This document shows, one piece after another, positions 35,299-42,990 of a DNA stretch of 64,000 nucleotides (within the stretch, counting starts at the first letter, position 1; each line of letters starts with the position of its first letter). Source of the DNA: Mycetocola tolaasinivorans (GTDB taxonomy: Bacteria > Actinomycetota > Actinomycetes > Actinomycetales > Microbacteriaceae); the NCBI RefSeq assembly GCF_003667565.1, contig NZ_RCUX01000001.1:248001-312000 (forward strand). Direction: 5' to 3'. The notes beneath the pieces were generated by a model. That model worked only from the letters and a program-made list of their open reading frames with translations, was not told where the DNA came from and made no database searches. Made by a program: the position numbers and the translations under genes.

Positions 35299-37173
35299 CT
35301 AGTGGCGAGGCTTGCGGTCGAAGCCGCGGTCTCCGCGGTCCTCGCGCGGTGCGCGATCGCGGTTCCAGCTGCCACCGCGGTCGCCGCGGTCCTCACGGCC
35401 CTCGCGCTCGAAGCGGTTCTCCCGGCGGGCGGGGGCTCCACGGTCGGCACGGATCTCGATCAGCTGGCCGCTGATGCGGGTGTTTGCCAGGCGGTCCAGG
35501 GTGTCGGCGGGCATCGAGGCGGGCAGTTCGACCAGCGAGAAGTCCGGGCGGATCTGGATAGCGCCGAAGTCCTCGCGGTTCAGGCCACCCTCGTTTGCCA
35601 GGGCGCCGACGATCTGACGCGGCTCGACGCGGTGACGACGACCAACGGCGATGCGGTAGGTGGTCATCGGAGCACCCGAGGTGCGCGGGCGGCGCTCCTC
35701 GCGGTCGAAGCGGTTGCCGCGGTCCCCACGGTCGTCGCGATCGAAGCGCGATCCGCCACGGGAGTCACGGTCGCGACCGCCACGCTCGTCACGGCTAAAC
35801 TCGCGTGCCTCACGCTCGCGACGACGGGCGTCACGCTCGTCCTCGGCGTTCAGCAGCAGCGGGGTCTCGCCCTGGGCGACAACGGCGAGGGCCGCGGCAA
35901 CGTCTGCCTCGGGTACGTCGTGGTGCTCCACATAGTGGGCGATAATGTCGCGGAAGCGATCGATCCGGCTGGTCTGCTCGAGCGCCGCGGTGATCGAGTC
36001 ATCGAAGCGGCTCAGGCGGGTGGTGTTCACGTCGTCGACGCTCGGCAGTGACATCTGGGTCAGTGGCTGGCGGGTGGCCCGCTCGATAGCCGTGAGCAGA
36101 CGACGCTCGCGCGGGGTCACGAACGAGATCGCGTCACCGGTACGACCGGCACGACCGGTGCGGCCGATGCGGTGCACGTAGGACTCGGTGTCCACCGGGA
36201 TGTCGAAGTTGACGACGTGGCTGATGCGCTCGACGTCGAGGCCACGGGCGGCCACGTCGGTCGCGACCAGGATGTCGAGCTTGCCCGACTTCAGCTGGTT
36301 CACGGTGCGCTCACGCTGAGCCTGAGCAATGTCACCGTTGATGGCCGCGGCGGAGAATCCGCGAGCCCGCAGCTTCTCGGCCAGGGTCTCGGTCTCGTTC
36401 TTGGTGCGGGTGAAGATGATCATGCCCTCGAAGTTCTCGGTCTCGAGAATTCGGGTCAGGGCGTCAACCTTCTGAGCGTATGACACCACCATGTAGCGCT
36501 GGGTGATGTTGGCAGACGTGGTCGTCTTGCCCTTGATGGTGATTTCTTGGGGGTCGTTCAGGTACTGTGCCGAGATGCGACGGATGGCCGACGGCATGGT
36601 GGCCGAGAACAGCGCCACCTGCTTGGAGTCCGGAGTGTCCGCGAGGATCGTTTCGACGTCCTCAGCAAAGCCCATCTTGAGCATCTCATCGGCCTCGTCC
36701 AGGACGAGGAAGCGCAGCTCGGAGAGATCCAGGGTGCCCTTGTTGAGGTGGTCCATGATCCGGCCCGGGGTACCCACAACAACCTGCACGCCGCGACGCA
36801 GCGCGGAGAGCTGCACGCCGTAGCCCTGGCCGCCGTAGACGGGCAGGACGCGGACGCCGCGCTGGTGGGCGGCGTACTTTTCGAACGCTTCACACACCTG
36901 GAGCGCGAGCTCACGGGTCGGTGCAAGCACGAGTGCCTGCGGGGTTTTCTGGTCGGGGTCGAGCCGGGAAAGGATCGGCAGCGCGAACGCCGCGGTCTTT
37001 CCGGTTCCGGTCTGGGCAAGGCCCACCACGTCGCGGCCCTCAAGGAGCGGCGGGATGGTTGCGGCCTGAATTGCGGAGGGTGTTTCGTACCCGACGTCCT
37101 TCAGGGCCTTCAGAACCGAATCGCTCAGTCCGAGTTCGGAGAAGGGAATGGTATCGGAGTCGGGGGAAGTCAT
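35299..37173 (-). CDS. deaD: DEAD-box ATP-dependent RNA helicase (DeaD/CsdA type)
   Basis: A 624-residue helicase: Q motif PSAIQAATIPPL, motif I AQTGTGKTAAF (about residue 50), Ia PTRELALQ, II VLDEADEML, III FSATMPSA, and VI HRIGRTGRAGRTG in RecA-like domains 1 and 2. Residues about 500-575 are a DbpA/CsdA RNA-binding domain (TYRIAVGRRHRVEPRQIVGA). Arg/Asp/Gly-rich segments lie before it and at the C terminus. Such helicases remodel structured RNA in ribosome assembly and cold adaptation. ATG 37173 has GGAAG upstream; an in-frame start 14 codons earlier is less likely. Its terminator is at 35243-35280. Confidence 0.95.
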   Translation of the reverse strand: MTSPDSDTIPFSELGLSDSVLKALKDVGYETPSAIQAATIPPLLEGRDVVGLAQTGTGKTAAFALPILSRLDPDQKTPQALVLAPTRELALQVCEAFEKYAAHQRGVRVLPVYGGQGYGVQLSALRRGVQVVVGTPGRIMDHLNKGTLDLSELRFLVLDEADEMLKMGFAEDVETILADTPDSKQVALFSATMPSAIRRISAQYLNDPQEITIKGKTTTSANITQRYMVVSYAQKVDALTRILETENFEGMIIFTRTKNETETLAEKLRARGFSAAAINGDIAQAQRERTVNQLKSGKLDILVATDVAARGLDVERISHVVNFDIPVDTESYVHRIGRTGRAGRTGDAISFVTPRERRLLTAIERATRQPLTQMSLPSVDDVNTTRLSRFDDSITAALEQTSRIDRFRDIIAHYVEHHDVPEADVAAALAVVAQGETPLLLNAEDERDARRREREAREFSRDERGGRDRDSRGGSRFDRDDRGDRGNRFDREERRPRTSGAPMTTYRIAVGRRHRVEPRQIVGALANEGGLNREDFGAIQIRPDFSLVELPASMPADTLDRLANTRISGQLIEIRADRGAPARRENRFEREGREDRGDRGGSWNRDRAPREDRGDRGFDRKPRH

Positions 37174-37206
37174 AACTTCCAGAGTACCCGTTTTTACGCC
37201 TGTTGG

Positions 37207-37235
37207 TTGACCCAATTGTGAGAGCGTGTTAGCGT
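37207..37235 (+). promoter_or_regulatory. Promoter of ABC-F gene leader
   Basis: TTGACC (37207-37212), a 17-base spacer and TAGCGT (37230-37235). Six bases later is GTG 37242, so transcription should begin at or beside that codon. Confidence 0.65.
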
Positions 37236-37241
37236 TCCGGG

Positions 37242-37271
37242 GTGATTATCGACGAGATCGACAGGGCCTAG
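37242..37271 (+). CDS. Putative 9-residue leader peptide upstream of ABC-F gene
   Basis: GTG-initiated mini-frame coding MIIDEIDRA, stop TAG at 37269-37271, beginning at the predicted transcription start. A CCACCGC-TCTAC-GCGGTGG hairpin begins at the next base. Drug-resistance ABC-F genes are often controlled by ribosome stalling on such leader peptides. The peptide is predicted, not proven; chance occurrence of a 9-codon frame is quite possible. Confidence 0.4.
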   Translation: MIIDEIDRA

Positions 37272-37335
37272 CCACCGCTCTACGCGGTGGCCCACGCACC
37301 AGCACTCACGGTTGATCCCCTTTTCTGCGGGGATC
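37272..37335 (+). promoter_or_regulatory. Leader hairpins between mini-frame and ABC-F gene
   Basis: Hairpin 1, CCACCGC/GCGGTGG (37272-37290); hairpin 2, GATCCCC/GGGGATC (37314-37335). A further palindrome CACCACGTGGTG lies at 37378-37389. The full leader is about 265 bases. Confidence 0.55.
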
Positions 37336-37508
37336 CCGGAGCGTCTTTCTCGCGCCTTTTGGGTTTTCCCGCGCCTGCACCACGTGGTGTGTCGCGCCCG
37401 GAAGTCACCCATTATCGGCGCGTGGGCGTGCGCCATTCTCCCTCCCTCGGCCCCTCGCTCGGAAGCCGCGCACCGTCGCGCCCGGGTACAGCACCTGAAA
37501 GGACCTCG

Positions 37509-39200
37509 ATGTCCCAGTTTTCCACTCCCGCAATTACCCTGACCGCCCTCGGGCTCACCCGCGCCGATGGCACGGTTGCCCTCGACTCCCTCTCCGGAAC
37601 GATCGGTACCGGCCGCACCGGACTGGTCGGGGTAAACGGTTCCGGCAAGTCCACGCTGCTTCGGCTCATCGCCGGCGAGCTCACCCCGACCAGCGGGCAC
37701 CTCGTGATTTCGGGGCGGGTGGGCTACCTCCCGCAAACCCTGACCCTCGACACCTCCGCGACCCTCGCCGACGTGCTCGGGGTGGGGAAGCAGCTGCGAG
37801 CACTGCGCGCGATCGAATCCGGCGATGTCGATCAGCGCCACTTCGACGCGCTCGGCGACGACTGGGATATCGAGGCGCGCTCCCGGCGAACGCTGGTCTC
37901 CTGCGGCCTCCCAGAGAATGCTCTCGACCGTCGCGCGGGCGAGGTGTCCGGGGGTGAGGCGATGCTCCTCGCCATCGGTGGCCTGCACCTCGCGCGCACC
38001 CCGATCACCCTCCTGGACGAGCCGAGCAACAACCTTGACCGGGACGCCCGCTCCCGACTGTCGGCCCTGATCGATACCTGGCCGGGCACGCTGGTGGTGG
38101 TCAGCCACGACACCGCGCTCCTCGAACGGATGGATCAGACGGCCGAGCTCTTTGCCGGGCAGCTGAGCGTGTTCGGCGGGCCCTACTCGCAGTGGCGTGC
38201 CCATCAGGAGGGTGAGCAGGCGGCCGCGGTACAGGCCGAGCGCAGCGCGGAACTCGCGGTGAAGAGGGAGAAGAGGCAGCGGCTCGAGGCGGAGGCCACC
38301 CTGGCCAGGCGGTTGCGCGCCGGAAAGAAGGCGAGCGAGCAGCGCCGCGGAGACCGAATCATCATGAATCAGCGTGCCTCGGATGCCCAGGTGTCCGCCG
38401 GCAAGCTGCGCGGTAACCTCGACGGCCGACTCGATGCGGCCCGCGAGCTGCGCGAGCGCGCCGCCGAGCGCGTTCGCCGAATCGAGACGATTCACCTCGA
38501 ACTCCCCGACCCCGGGGTGGCCCAGGGCCGCCGCATCGCCCGTTTCGAAAGCGGCGTAGGGTCAGCGCTGTACGCCGTGGAGATGCGCGGCCCCGAGAGG
38601 GTGGCGCTCATCGGCGCAAACGGATCGGGAAAAACGACGCTGCTACGCGCGCTCCTGAGCTCAGGCGAGCGGGCCGCGCCGGCCACGAGCGTGGCGGGTA
38701 TCGCCGTGAGTGCTGAGGGCTTCCGCCCGCGGGTGCGCGCGCAGCTGCTCACGGATCGGGTGGGATACCTGGCACAGCGGCTCGACGGGTTGGATGATCG
38801 CGCGAGCGCCCTCGAAAACCTTCGCGGCTCCTGCTCGGGGGCAACCGATGGTGAGGTGCGCGGGCTCCTGGCCCAGATGCTGCTGCGCGGTGACGCCGTG
38901 CACCGCGCGGTGCACACCCTCTCCGGTGGGGAGCGCTTTCGGGTGTCGCTCGCGCGCCTGCTGTTTGCCGATCCTCCGGCGCAGCTGCTGATTCTGGATG
39001 AGCCCACGAACAACCTGGATATCGCAAGCGTTGACGCCCTGGTCCATGGGCTCACGAGCTATCGCGGTGCCCTGTTGGTGGTGAGCCATGACGATGCGTT
39101 CCTCGCCCGCCTCGGGCTCGATCGGTGTCTCGAGCTGAGCCGTGAGGGAACGCTCGTCGAGGCGCCGATCCCAATGATTGGGGGTGCCCTCGCGGGCTAG
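37509..39200 (+). CDS. ABC-F family ATPase (probable ribosome protection/antibiotic resistance)
   Basis: A 563-residue protein with two ATPase domains and no membrane segment, the ABC-F layout. Domain 1: GVNGSGKST, VSGGEAML, ITLLDEPSNNLD. Domain 2: GANGSGKTT, LSGGERFRVSLA, LLILDEPTNNLD. Between them (about residues 240-330) is a charged helical linker rich in Arg/Lys/Glu (KREKRQRLEAEATLARRLRA). ABC-F proteins act at the ribosomal E site, some ejecting macrolides, lincosamides or pleuromutilins. ATG 37509 has AAAGGA upstream. The long structured leader supports the resistance-type interpretation over a housekeeping EttA-like role. Confidence 0.92.
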   Translation: MSQFSTPAITLTALGLTRADGTVALDSLSGTIGTGRTGLVGVNGSGKSTLLRLIAGELTPTSGHLVISGRVGYLPQTLTLDTSATLADVLGVGKQLRALRAIESGDVDQRHFDALGDDWDIEARSRRTLVSCGLPENALDRRAGEVSGGEAMLLAIGGLHLARTPITLLDEPSNNLDRDARSRLSALIDTWPGTLVVVSHDTALLERMDQTAELFAGQLSVFGGPYSQWRAHQEGEQAAAVQAERSAELAVKREKRQRLEAEATLARRLRAGKKASEQRRGDRIIMNQRASDAQVSAGKLRGNLDGRLDAARELRERAAERVRRIETIHLELPDPGVAQGRRIARFESGVGSALYAVEMRGPERVALIGANGSGKTTLLRALLSSGERAAPATSVAGIAVSAEGFRPRVRAQLLTDRVGYLAQRLDGLDDRASALENLRGSCSGATDGEVRGLLAQMLLRGDAVHRAVHTLSGGERFRVSLARLLFADPPAQLLILDEPTNNLDIASVDALVHGLTSYRGALLVVSHDDAFLARLGLDRCLELSREGTLVEAPIPMIGGALAG

Positions 39201-39457
39201 TCGCGGAGGCTCGGAAGGAGGCCGTCCTCCAGCGCACACTGATAGAGGTGTACGCGATGGGCGGCCTCGCGGCCGACGGCGGCATACTTTTCGCGGATGC
39301 GGCCGACGGCGTTATAGACGGTCCGCGGGCGAATGCCGAGGGTGGTGCCGACGGCCTCCGCGGTCTCGCCGAGTGCGTAGAGGGCGAGTACCTGGCGTTC
39401 GCGCGGGCTGAGTCTCGGGGTCTTGCTGGGCGGGTGGGTGATCGGGGTGGTGAACAT
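39197..39457 (-). CDS. Small LuxR-type helix-turn-helix protein
   Basis: An 86-residue protein that is little more than one LuxR/GerE domain: LSPRERQVLALYALGETAEA then VGTTLGIRPRTVYNAVGRIR (about residues 16-55). No receiver or ligand domain is present. The last codons overlap the convergent ABC-F gene by four bases. It faces the FHA-like gene (39664) across a dyad at 39518-39533 and may regulate it. AAGGAGA precedes the ATG. Confidence 0.87.
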   Translation of the reverse strand: MFTTPITHPPSKTPRLSPRERQVLALYALGETAEAVGTTLGIRPRTVYNAVGRIREKYAAVGREAAHRVHLYQCALEDGLLPSLRD

Positions 39458-39517
39458 GCTGTCTCCTTCGCCCCGAACCTAGTAATGACGGGTGTCGCGG
39501 GGACAGCCTTGGTTTTC

Positions 39518-39533
39518 CGTTCGGCTCCGAACG
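39518..39533. promoter_or_regulatory. Dyad CGTTCGG-CT-CCGAACG
   Basis: A 16-bp perfect inverted repeat in the promoter region between the LuxR-type and FHA-like genes, followed by a related GAACGTCCGAA. Candidate operator for the LuxR-type protein. Confidence 0.5.
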
Positions 39534-39663
39534 AACGTCCGAATACCGCAGGATGGCGGGCTTTTACGCCCATCATTACCCCCGTTCGCGGGTGGGCAAT
39601 TTTGACCTTGTGGCGCGCCGGTGGCCGCTGCGAGCCTGGGGCCATAACCCGGGAAAGGACCCC

Positions 39664-40458
39664 ATGCAGCACACGCCCTCGTCTGAAAATACCCCTCGCA
39701 ACCGCCACGACCGCCCGGCCACCGGGCCGGTTGGCGGCGGTAAATCGGTACCGCCCGCGGGCTGGGTCGAATTTTGTGGGGAGCGGTTTGCGCTCACACC
39801 CGGGCTGGGATTCTCGATCGGTCGGCGCGGAGACATCGAGATCCACGACTCGACCTTCCCTGCGGAGGCGGAGCTGCGCATCGTTCCGGTACTTGATCTC
39901 TGGCTGGTCAGTAGCTCGGGCACCGGGGTCTACGCCCGGTCGCGCTGCGTGAATGCGGGGTTTGAGGCGCTCATCTCACCGGGTGCGCAGGTACCCCTGG
40001 TGTTTGCCACCCAGGAAATACTGCTGACCGTGGGCCCCACGACGTATGAATTTCTTGTCACCCTGAACCGCCCCGTCTACGTCGCGCCGCGGGAGGGGGC
40101 CGATGCCGTCGCGGGCGTAACGGGCGTGCCTGGGCTCTTCCTGACCGAGGCGCAGCGCATTCTGATCCTGGCGCTGAGTGAGTCGCTGCTGCGCGGCGGT
40201 TCGCGTGCGCCCATGGCCCCGAATACGCAGCTCGCGCGGTCGCTGGGATGGACGCCGAATCGCTTTGCCCGGACGCTCACCTCGGCGTGCACCCGGGTGG
40301 ATCGCCTCGGTGCCTCGGGGCTCCCGAGCGGTCTCATCACGCACGGATACGAGCGTCGGGAGGTGCTCGCACAGTTGGCCATCTCCACGGGGATCGCCAC
40401 GCTCGACGCGCTGGCGGAGCTGGATGAGTATCGGGCGATCCACGTCATCGGTGAGTAA
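39664..40458 (+). CDS. FHA-like domain protein with C-terminal helical (possible DNA-binding) domain
   Basis: A 264-residue protein. Residues about 30-140 look like a divergent FHA domain (FALTPGLGFSIGRRGDIEIH, DLWLVSSSGTGVYA), although the usual Ser/His phosphopeptide residues are not all clear. The C-terminal half (FLTEAQRILILALSESLLRG, NTQLARSLGWTPNRFARTLT) resembles a winged or LuxR-like helix-turn-helix and may bind DNA. AAAGGA precedes the ATG at 39664. With the facing LuxR-type gene it could form a small signalling unit. No kinase gene is near. Confidence 0.78.
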   Translation: MQHTPSSENTPRNRHDRPATGPVGGGKSVPPAGWVEFCGERFALTPGLGFSIGRRGDIEIHDSTFPAEAELRIVPVLDLWLVSSSGTGVYARSRCVNAGFEALISPGAQVPLVFATQEILLTVGPTTYEFLVTLNRPVYVAPREGADAVAGVTGVPGLFLTEAQRILILALSESLLRGGSRAPMAPNTQLARSLGWTPNRFARTLTSACTRVDRLGASGLPSGLITHGYERREVLAQLAISTGIATLDALAELDEYRAIHVIGE

Positions 40459-40708
40459 AAAAGTATTCACAGGGGTTGTGTTATGGAAAATCCTCGTCTA
40501 AAGTAAAGGGTTGCTGCGTTTTGTGAACTTGATCGACGCCCCCTCTAGCGCGATCGTTCCCTCCGACCGGATCCACCCGATGATCCCGTTGCACTCACAG
40601 CCTGCCGAAGAGGCCCACATCACCATTTCAGGTGTGCGGCGTTCGGCAAATAATCACCTCCGGGTGTGCGTTGACGCACCCCGGGCACAGACCGTAAGGA
40701 CAAGCATC
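40459..40708. other. Gene-free interval upstream of small basic protein
   Basis: About 250 bases. The frame of the next gene stays open back to a TTG at 40511, but the only convincing ribosome-binding site (AAGGA) precedes the ATG at 40709. Confidence 0.5.
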
Positions 40709-40972
40709 ATGAACACACATATTCGTACCCACGCAAGCCCGCCGACCCGCGCACCGCGCACGGCGTTCTTCCTCGATGGCTTCCACGCCGCCACCCGCGC
40801 ACGCGCCGTGCGTTCGAGTCACTTCGCGGCCACCCGCGCGGCGGCCCTGCTCGAGTGGCGCACCAGCCACACCCACCTCGGCTACGCCGAACAGACCCGC
40901 GGCCTCGACGAGGTTCGTCGCGGTTGGGACACCGCCGTGGCGCTGCGCGCCGAGGTTTCCCTCGCCGCCTAA
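40709..40972 (+). CDS. Small His/Arg-rich protein of unknown function
   Basis: An 87-residue soluble protein I do not recognise. It is rich in Arg, Ala, His and Thr, with a helical middle (FFLDGFHAATRARAVRSSHF, ATRAAALLEWRTSHTHL). GTAAGGACAAG precedes the ATG. It is followed by the terminator 41006-41043 and is probably transcribed alone, after the FHA-like gene. Amino-acid composition would suit nucleic-acid or acidic-protein binding; that is a guess. Confidence 0.6.
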   Translation: MNTHIRTHASPPTRAPRTAFFLDGFHAATRARAVRSSHFAATRAAALLEWRTSHTHLGYAEQTRGLDEVRRGWDTAVALRAEVSLAA

Positions 40973-41005
40973 AGCGTTCGTTTGACGCCGAGTATCGGCC
41001 ACCCG

Positions 41006-41043
41006 CACCGAGGACCCCGCATGGTTATGCGGGGCCCTCGGTG
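41006..41043 (+). terminator. Hairpin terminator
   Basis: CACCGAGG-A-CCCCGCAT, loop GGTT, ATGCGGGG-C-CCTCGGTG, then TTTAAC. Follows the small basic-protein gene. Confidence 0.82.
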
Positions 41044-41143
41044 TTTAACGGGTGGGCGTCGCATGGTTATGCGGGGCCCTCGGTGTTTAACGGGTGGGCG
41101 TCGCATGGTTATGCGGGGCCCTCGGTGTTTAACGGGTGGGCGT
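41018..41143. repeat. Three perfect 42-bp tandem repeats derived from the terminator
   Basis: Units at 41018-41059, 41060-41101 and 41102-41143, each starting CGCATGGTTATGCGGGGCCC. Each unit is the loop and 3' arm of the terminator plus GTTTAACGGGTGGGCGT, and each can form a small CGCAT-GGTT-ATGCG hairpin. Confidence 0.95.
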
Positions 41144-41148
41144 CGCGC

Positions 41149-41601
41149 CTACTCGGCCTGGATCGTGGTGATCGTCACGCGATCCTGATCCACCACCGTG
41201 CCATCCTCCGTGATGTAGGCGAGCTGCACCCGTTCTCCGGTGTCGGCGGTCACGGATTCGAGGGTTCTTCCCGCCGGGATCGGCAGGTATTCGGTGCCCC
41301 ACTCGACGAAGGCGGAGAGGACCGGCAGGAGCGCGCGTCCGGCGGGCGAGAGCACGTACTCGTCACGGGCGCGCTCACCGGGTGCCTGGTACGGGTGTTT
41401 TTCGAGCACGCCGGCGTCCACCAGGGAGATGAGCCGCTTGGTGAGAATGTCGCTCGGGATCCCGATTGCCCGAAAATCGGCGAACCGGGTGGCGCCGCCC
41501 ACGGCCTCGCGGACGATCATCAGTGACCACTTTTGGCCCAGCAGGTCGAGGCTGCGGGCGATGGGGCACAGGCTTTCGGGGAACAGGCCGGTGGGATTCA
41601 T
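41149..41601 (-). CDS. HxlR-family transcriptional regulator
   Basis: A 150-residue winged-helix regulator. CPIARSLDLLGQKWSLMIVR is the canonical HxlR opening, with the redox- or aldehyde-sensing Cys at about residue 12. FADFRAIGIPSDILTKRLIS is the recognition helix region. HxlR proteins sense electrophiles such as formaldehyde or quinones through Cys. TAGACT (minus strand, 41608-41613) lies six bases before the ATG, suggesting a leaderless mRNA. It faces an SDR gene, the probable target. Confidence 0.93.
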   Translation of the reverse strand: MNPTGLFPESLCPIARSLDLLGQKWSLMIVREAVGGATRFADFRAIGIPSDILTKRLISLVDAGVLEKHPYQAPGERARDEYVLSPAGRALLPVLSAFVEWGTEYLPIPAGRTLESVTADTGERVQLAYITEDGTVVDQDRVTITTIQAE

Positions 41602-41621
41602 GACACCAGTCTACCCCGCGG

Positions 41622-41661
41622 TTGGATTTTCCAACACAGCATGCTAGCTTTGAAAATCCAA
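41622..41661. promoter_or_regulatory. HxlR operator region and SDR promoter
   Basis: Inverted arms TTGGATTTTC (41622-41631) and GAAAATCCAA (41652-41661). They bracket a promoter for the SDR: TTGGAT (41622-41627), a 17-base spacer and TAGCTT (41645-41650). Confidence 0.72.
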
Positions 41662-41698
41662 GCGAGATAGCGCTTGCCATGACCCACAGGAGCAACAC

Positions 41699-42406
41699 AT
41701 GACCACCCTCACCAACGCCGTCGTTCTCGTAACCGGCGCAAACGGCGGACTCGGCGTCCACTTCGTTGAGCAGGCCCTCGCCCGCGGTGCCGCCAAGGTG
41801 TACGCAACCGCCCGCACCCCGCGCACCTGGGAAGACCCCCGCGTGACCCCGCTACGCCTCGACGTCACCGACCCCGCCTCGATTGCCGAGGTGCTCGCCC
41901 AGACCGGCGACACCACCGTGCTCATCAACAACGCCGGCATCGAGATCTTCGGCCGCCTCATCGACACGACCCCCGAGGCCCTGCGCGGCATCTACGAGAC
42001 CAACGTCTTTGGCCCCATCGCGCTCGTTCAGGCCTACGCCCCGACCCTCGCCGGCCACGGCGGCGGCGCAATCATCAACGTGCACTCGGCGCTGAGCTGG
42101 TTCAGCATCCCCGGTGCCTATTCCTCCACCAAGTCCGCATTCTGGGGTGCCACCAACTCGCTGCGCATCGAGCTCGCGGGGCAGGGCACCCACGTCCTCG
42201 GCGCGCACCTCGGGTACACCGACACCCCGATGATCGAGCACGTGGATGCGCCCAAGGGCGACCCGGCCGACGTCGTGGCCAACATCTATGCCGCCCTCGA
42301 GGCCGGCGAGCACGAGGCCCTCGCCGATGAGACCGCCCGCGGTGCGCACGCGAGCCTGAGCGCCCCGATCGCCGAGCGCTACGCCGCTCTGGGATTCCCG
42401 GTATAG
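41699..42406 (+). CDS. Short-chain dehydrogenase/reductase (HxlR-controlled)
   Basis: A 235-residue SDR: cofactor motif VTGANGGLG, INNAGIE, catalytic Ser in VHSALSWFS and Tyr/Lys in GAYSSTKSAFWG. Shorter than most because the substrate loop is reduced. Substrate unknown; regulation by a facing HxlR protein suggests detoxification of a reactive carbonyl. AGGAG precedes the ATG at 41699. Confidence 0.92.
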   Translation: MTTLTNAVVLVTGANGGLGVHFVEQALARGAAKVYATARTPRTWEDPRVTPLRLDVTDPASIAEVLAQTGDTTVLINNAGIEIFGRLIDTTPEALRGIYETNVFGPIALVQAYAPTLAGHGGGAIINVHSALSWFSIPGAYSSTKSAFWGATNSLRIELAGQGTHVLGAHLGYTDTPMIEHVDAPKGDPADVVANIYAALEAGEHEALADETARGAHASLSAPIAERYAALGFPV

Positions 42407-42483
42407 GGTTGGCGACCCGTGTCCCGGGCCGCGCCGCGGCCCGGGATGCACGCCTCCTACCCCCGCTGCGAGAGAATGGGGGA

Positions 42484-42990
42484 ATGCGCAAGAACCGAGC
42501 CGAGCTGTCCCGATCCGATGCCGCCACCCGGATCTCCGCATACGTGTACGGAAACCTCCTGGTTCTTGCGGCCCTCGTGGCCCAGCACCCCGACGAGGTT
42601 GCGCACGGCCGCGCGGCGATCATCGTGCTCGCCACCGGGTTTACCACCTACCTCGCGCACACCTTTGCCGAGTCGCTGGGTGAGCGCGTGCGCTATGACG
42701 TAAAGCCGAGTCGGGAGATGGTGCGGCACGAGATGCGTAACGCCCTGCCCATCCTCTCGTCGACCACGACGCCCGCACTGCTCCTCGGGGCCGCCGCACT
42801 CGGCTGGATTCCCGCGGATCTTGCCCTCGGCCTCGCGATTGCGGTCACCGTGGTACGGATGGGCTTCCTCGGCCTCGTCCTTGGACACCTGCGCCAAAAG
42901 AAGGCCTCGCTGCGCTCACTGTTTACCGGAATCGGCCTGGCTGCGGCCTGCGCGGGAATCGCCATCCTCAAGGCCGTGCTGCTGCACTAG
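42484..42990 (+). CDS. Integral membrane protein of unknown function
   Basis: A 168-residue protein with four to five hydrophobic segments (LLVLAALVAQ, AAIIVLATGFTTYLAHTFAE, LLLGAAALGWIPADLALGLA and a C-terminal AACAGIAILKAVLL). FTTYLAHTFAESLGERVR carries His and Glu within a membrane segment, which could bind metal. I cannot name the family. GGGGGA abuts the ATG at 42484. Its last 75 bases overlap the convergent AraC-type gene. Confidence 0.75.
   Translation: MRKNRAELSRSDAATRISAYVYGNLLVLAALVAQHPDEVAHGRAAIIVLATGFTTYLAHTFAESLGERVRYDVKPSREMVRHEMRNALPILSSTTTPALLLGAAALGWIPADLALGLAIAVTVVRMGFLGLVLGHLRQKKASLRSLFTGIGLAAACAGIAILKAVLLH

Noticed and set aside
40511-40708. Longer start (TTG 40511) for the small basic protein
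   Set aside because: Weak start codon without a ribosome-binding site; the ATG at 40709 has AAGGA.
41018-41143. CRISPR array or small tandem-repeat protein (repeats of MVMRGPRCLTGGRR)
   Set aside because: No spacers; the repeats are terminator-derived, have no ribosome-binding site and lie between converging genes.
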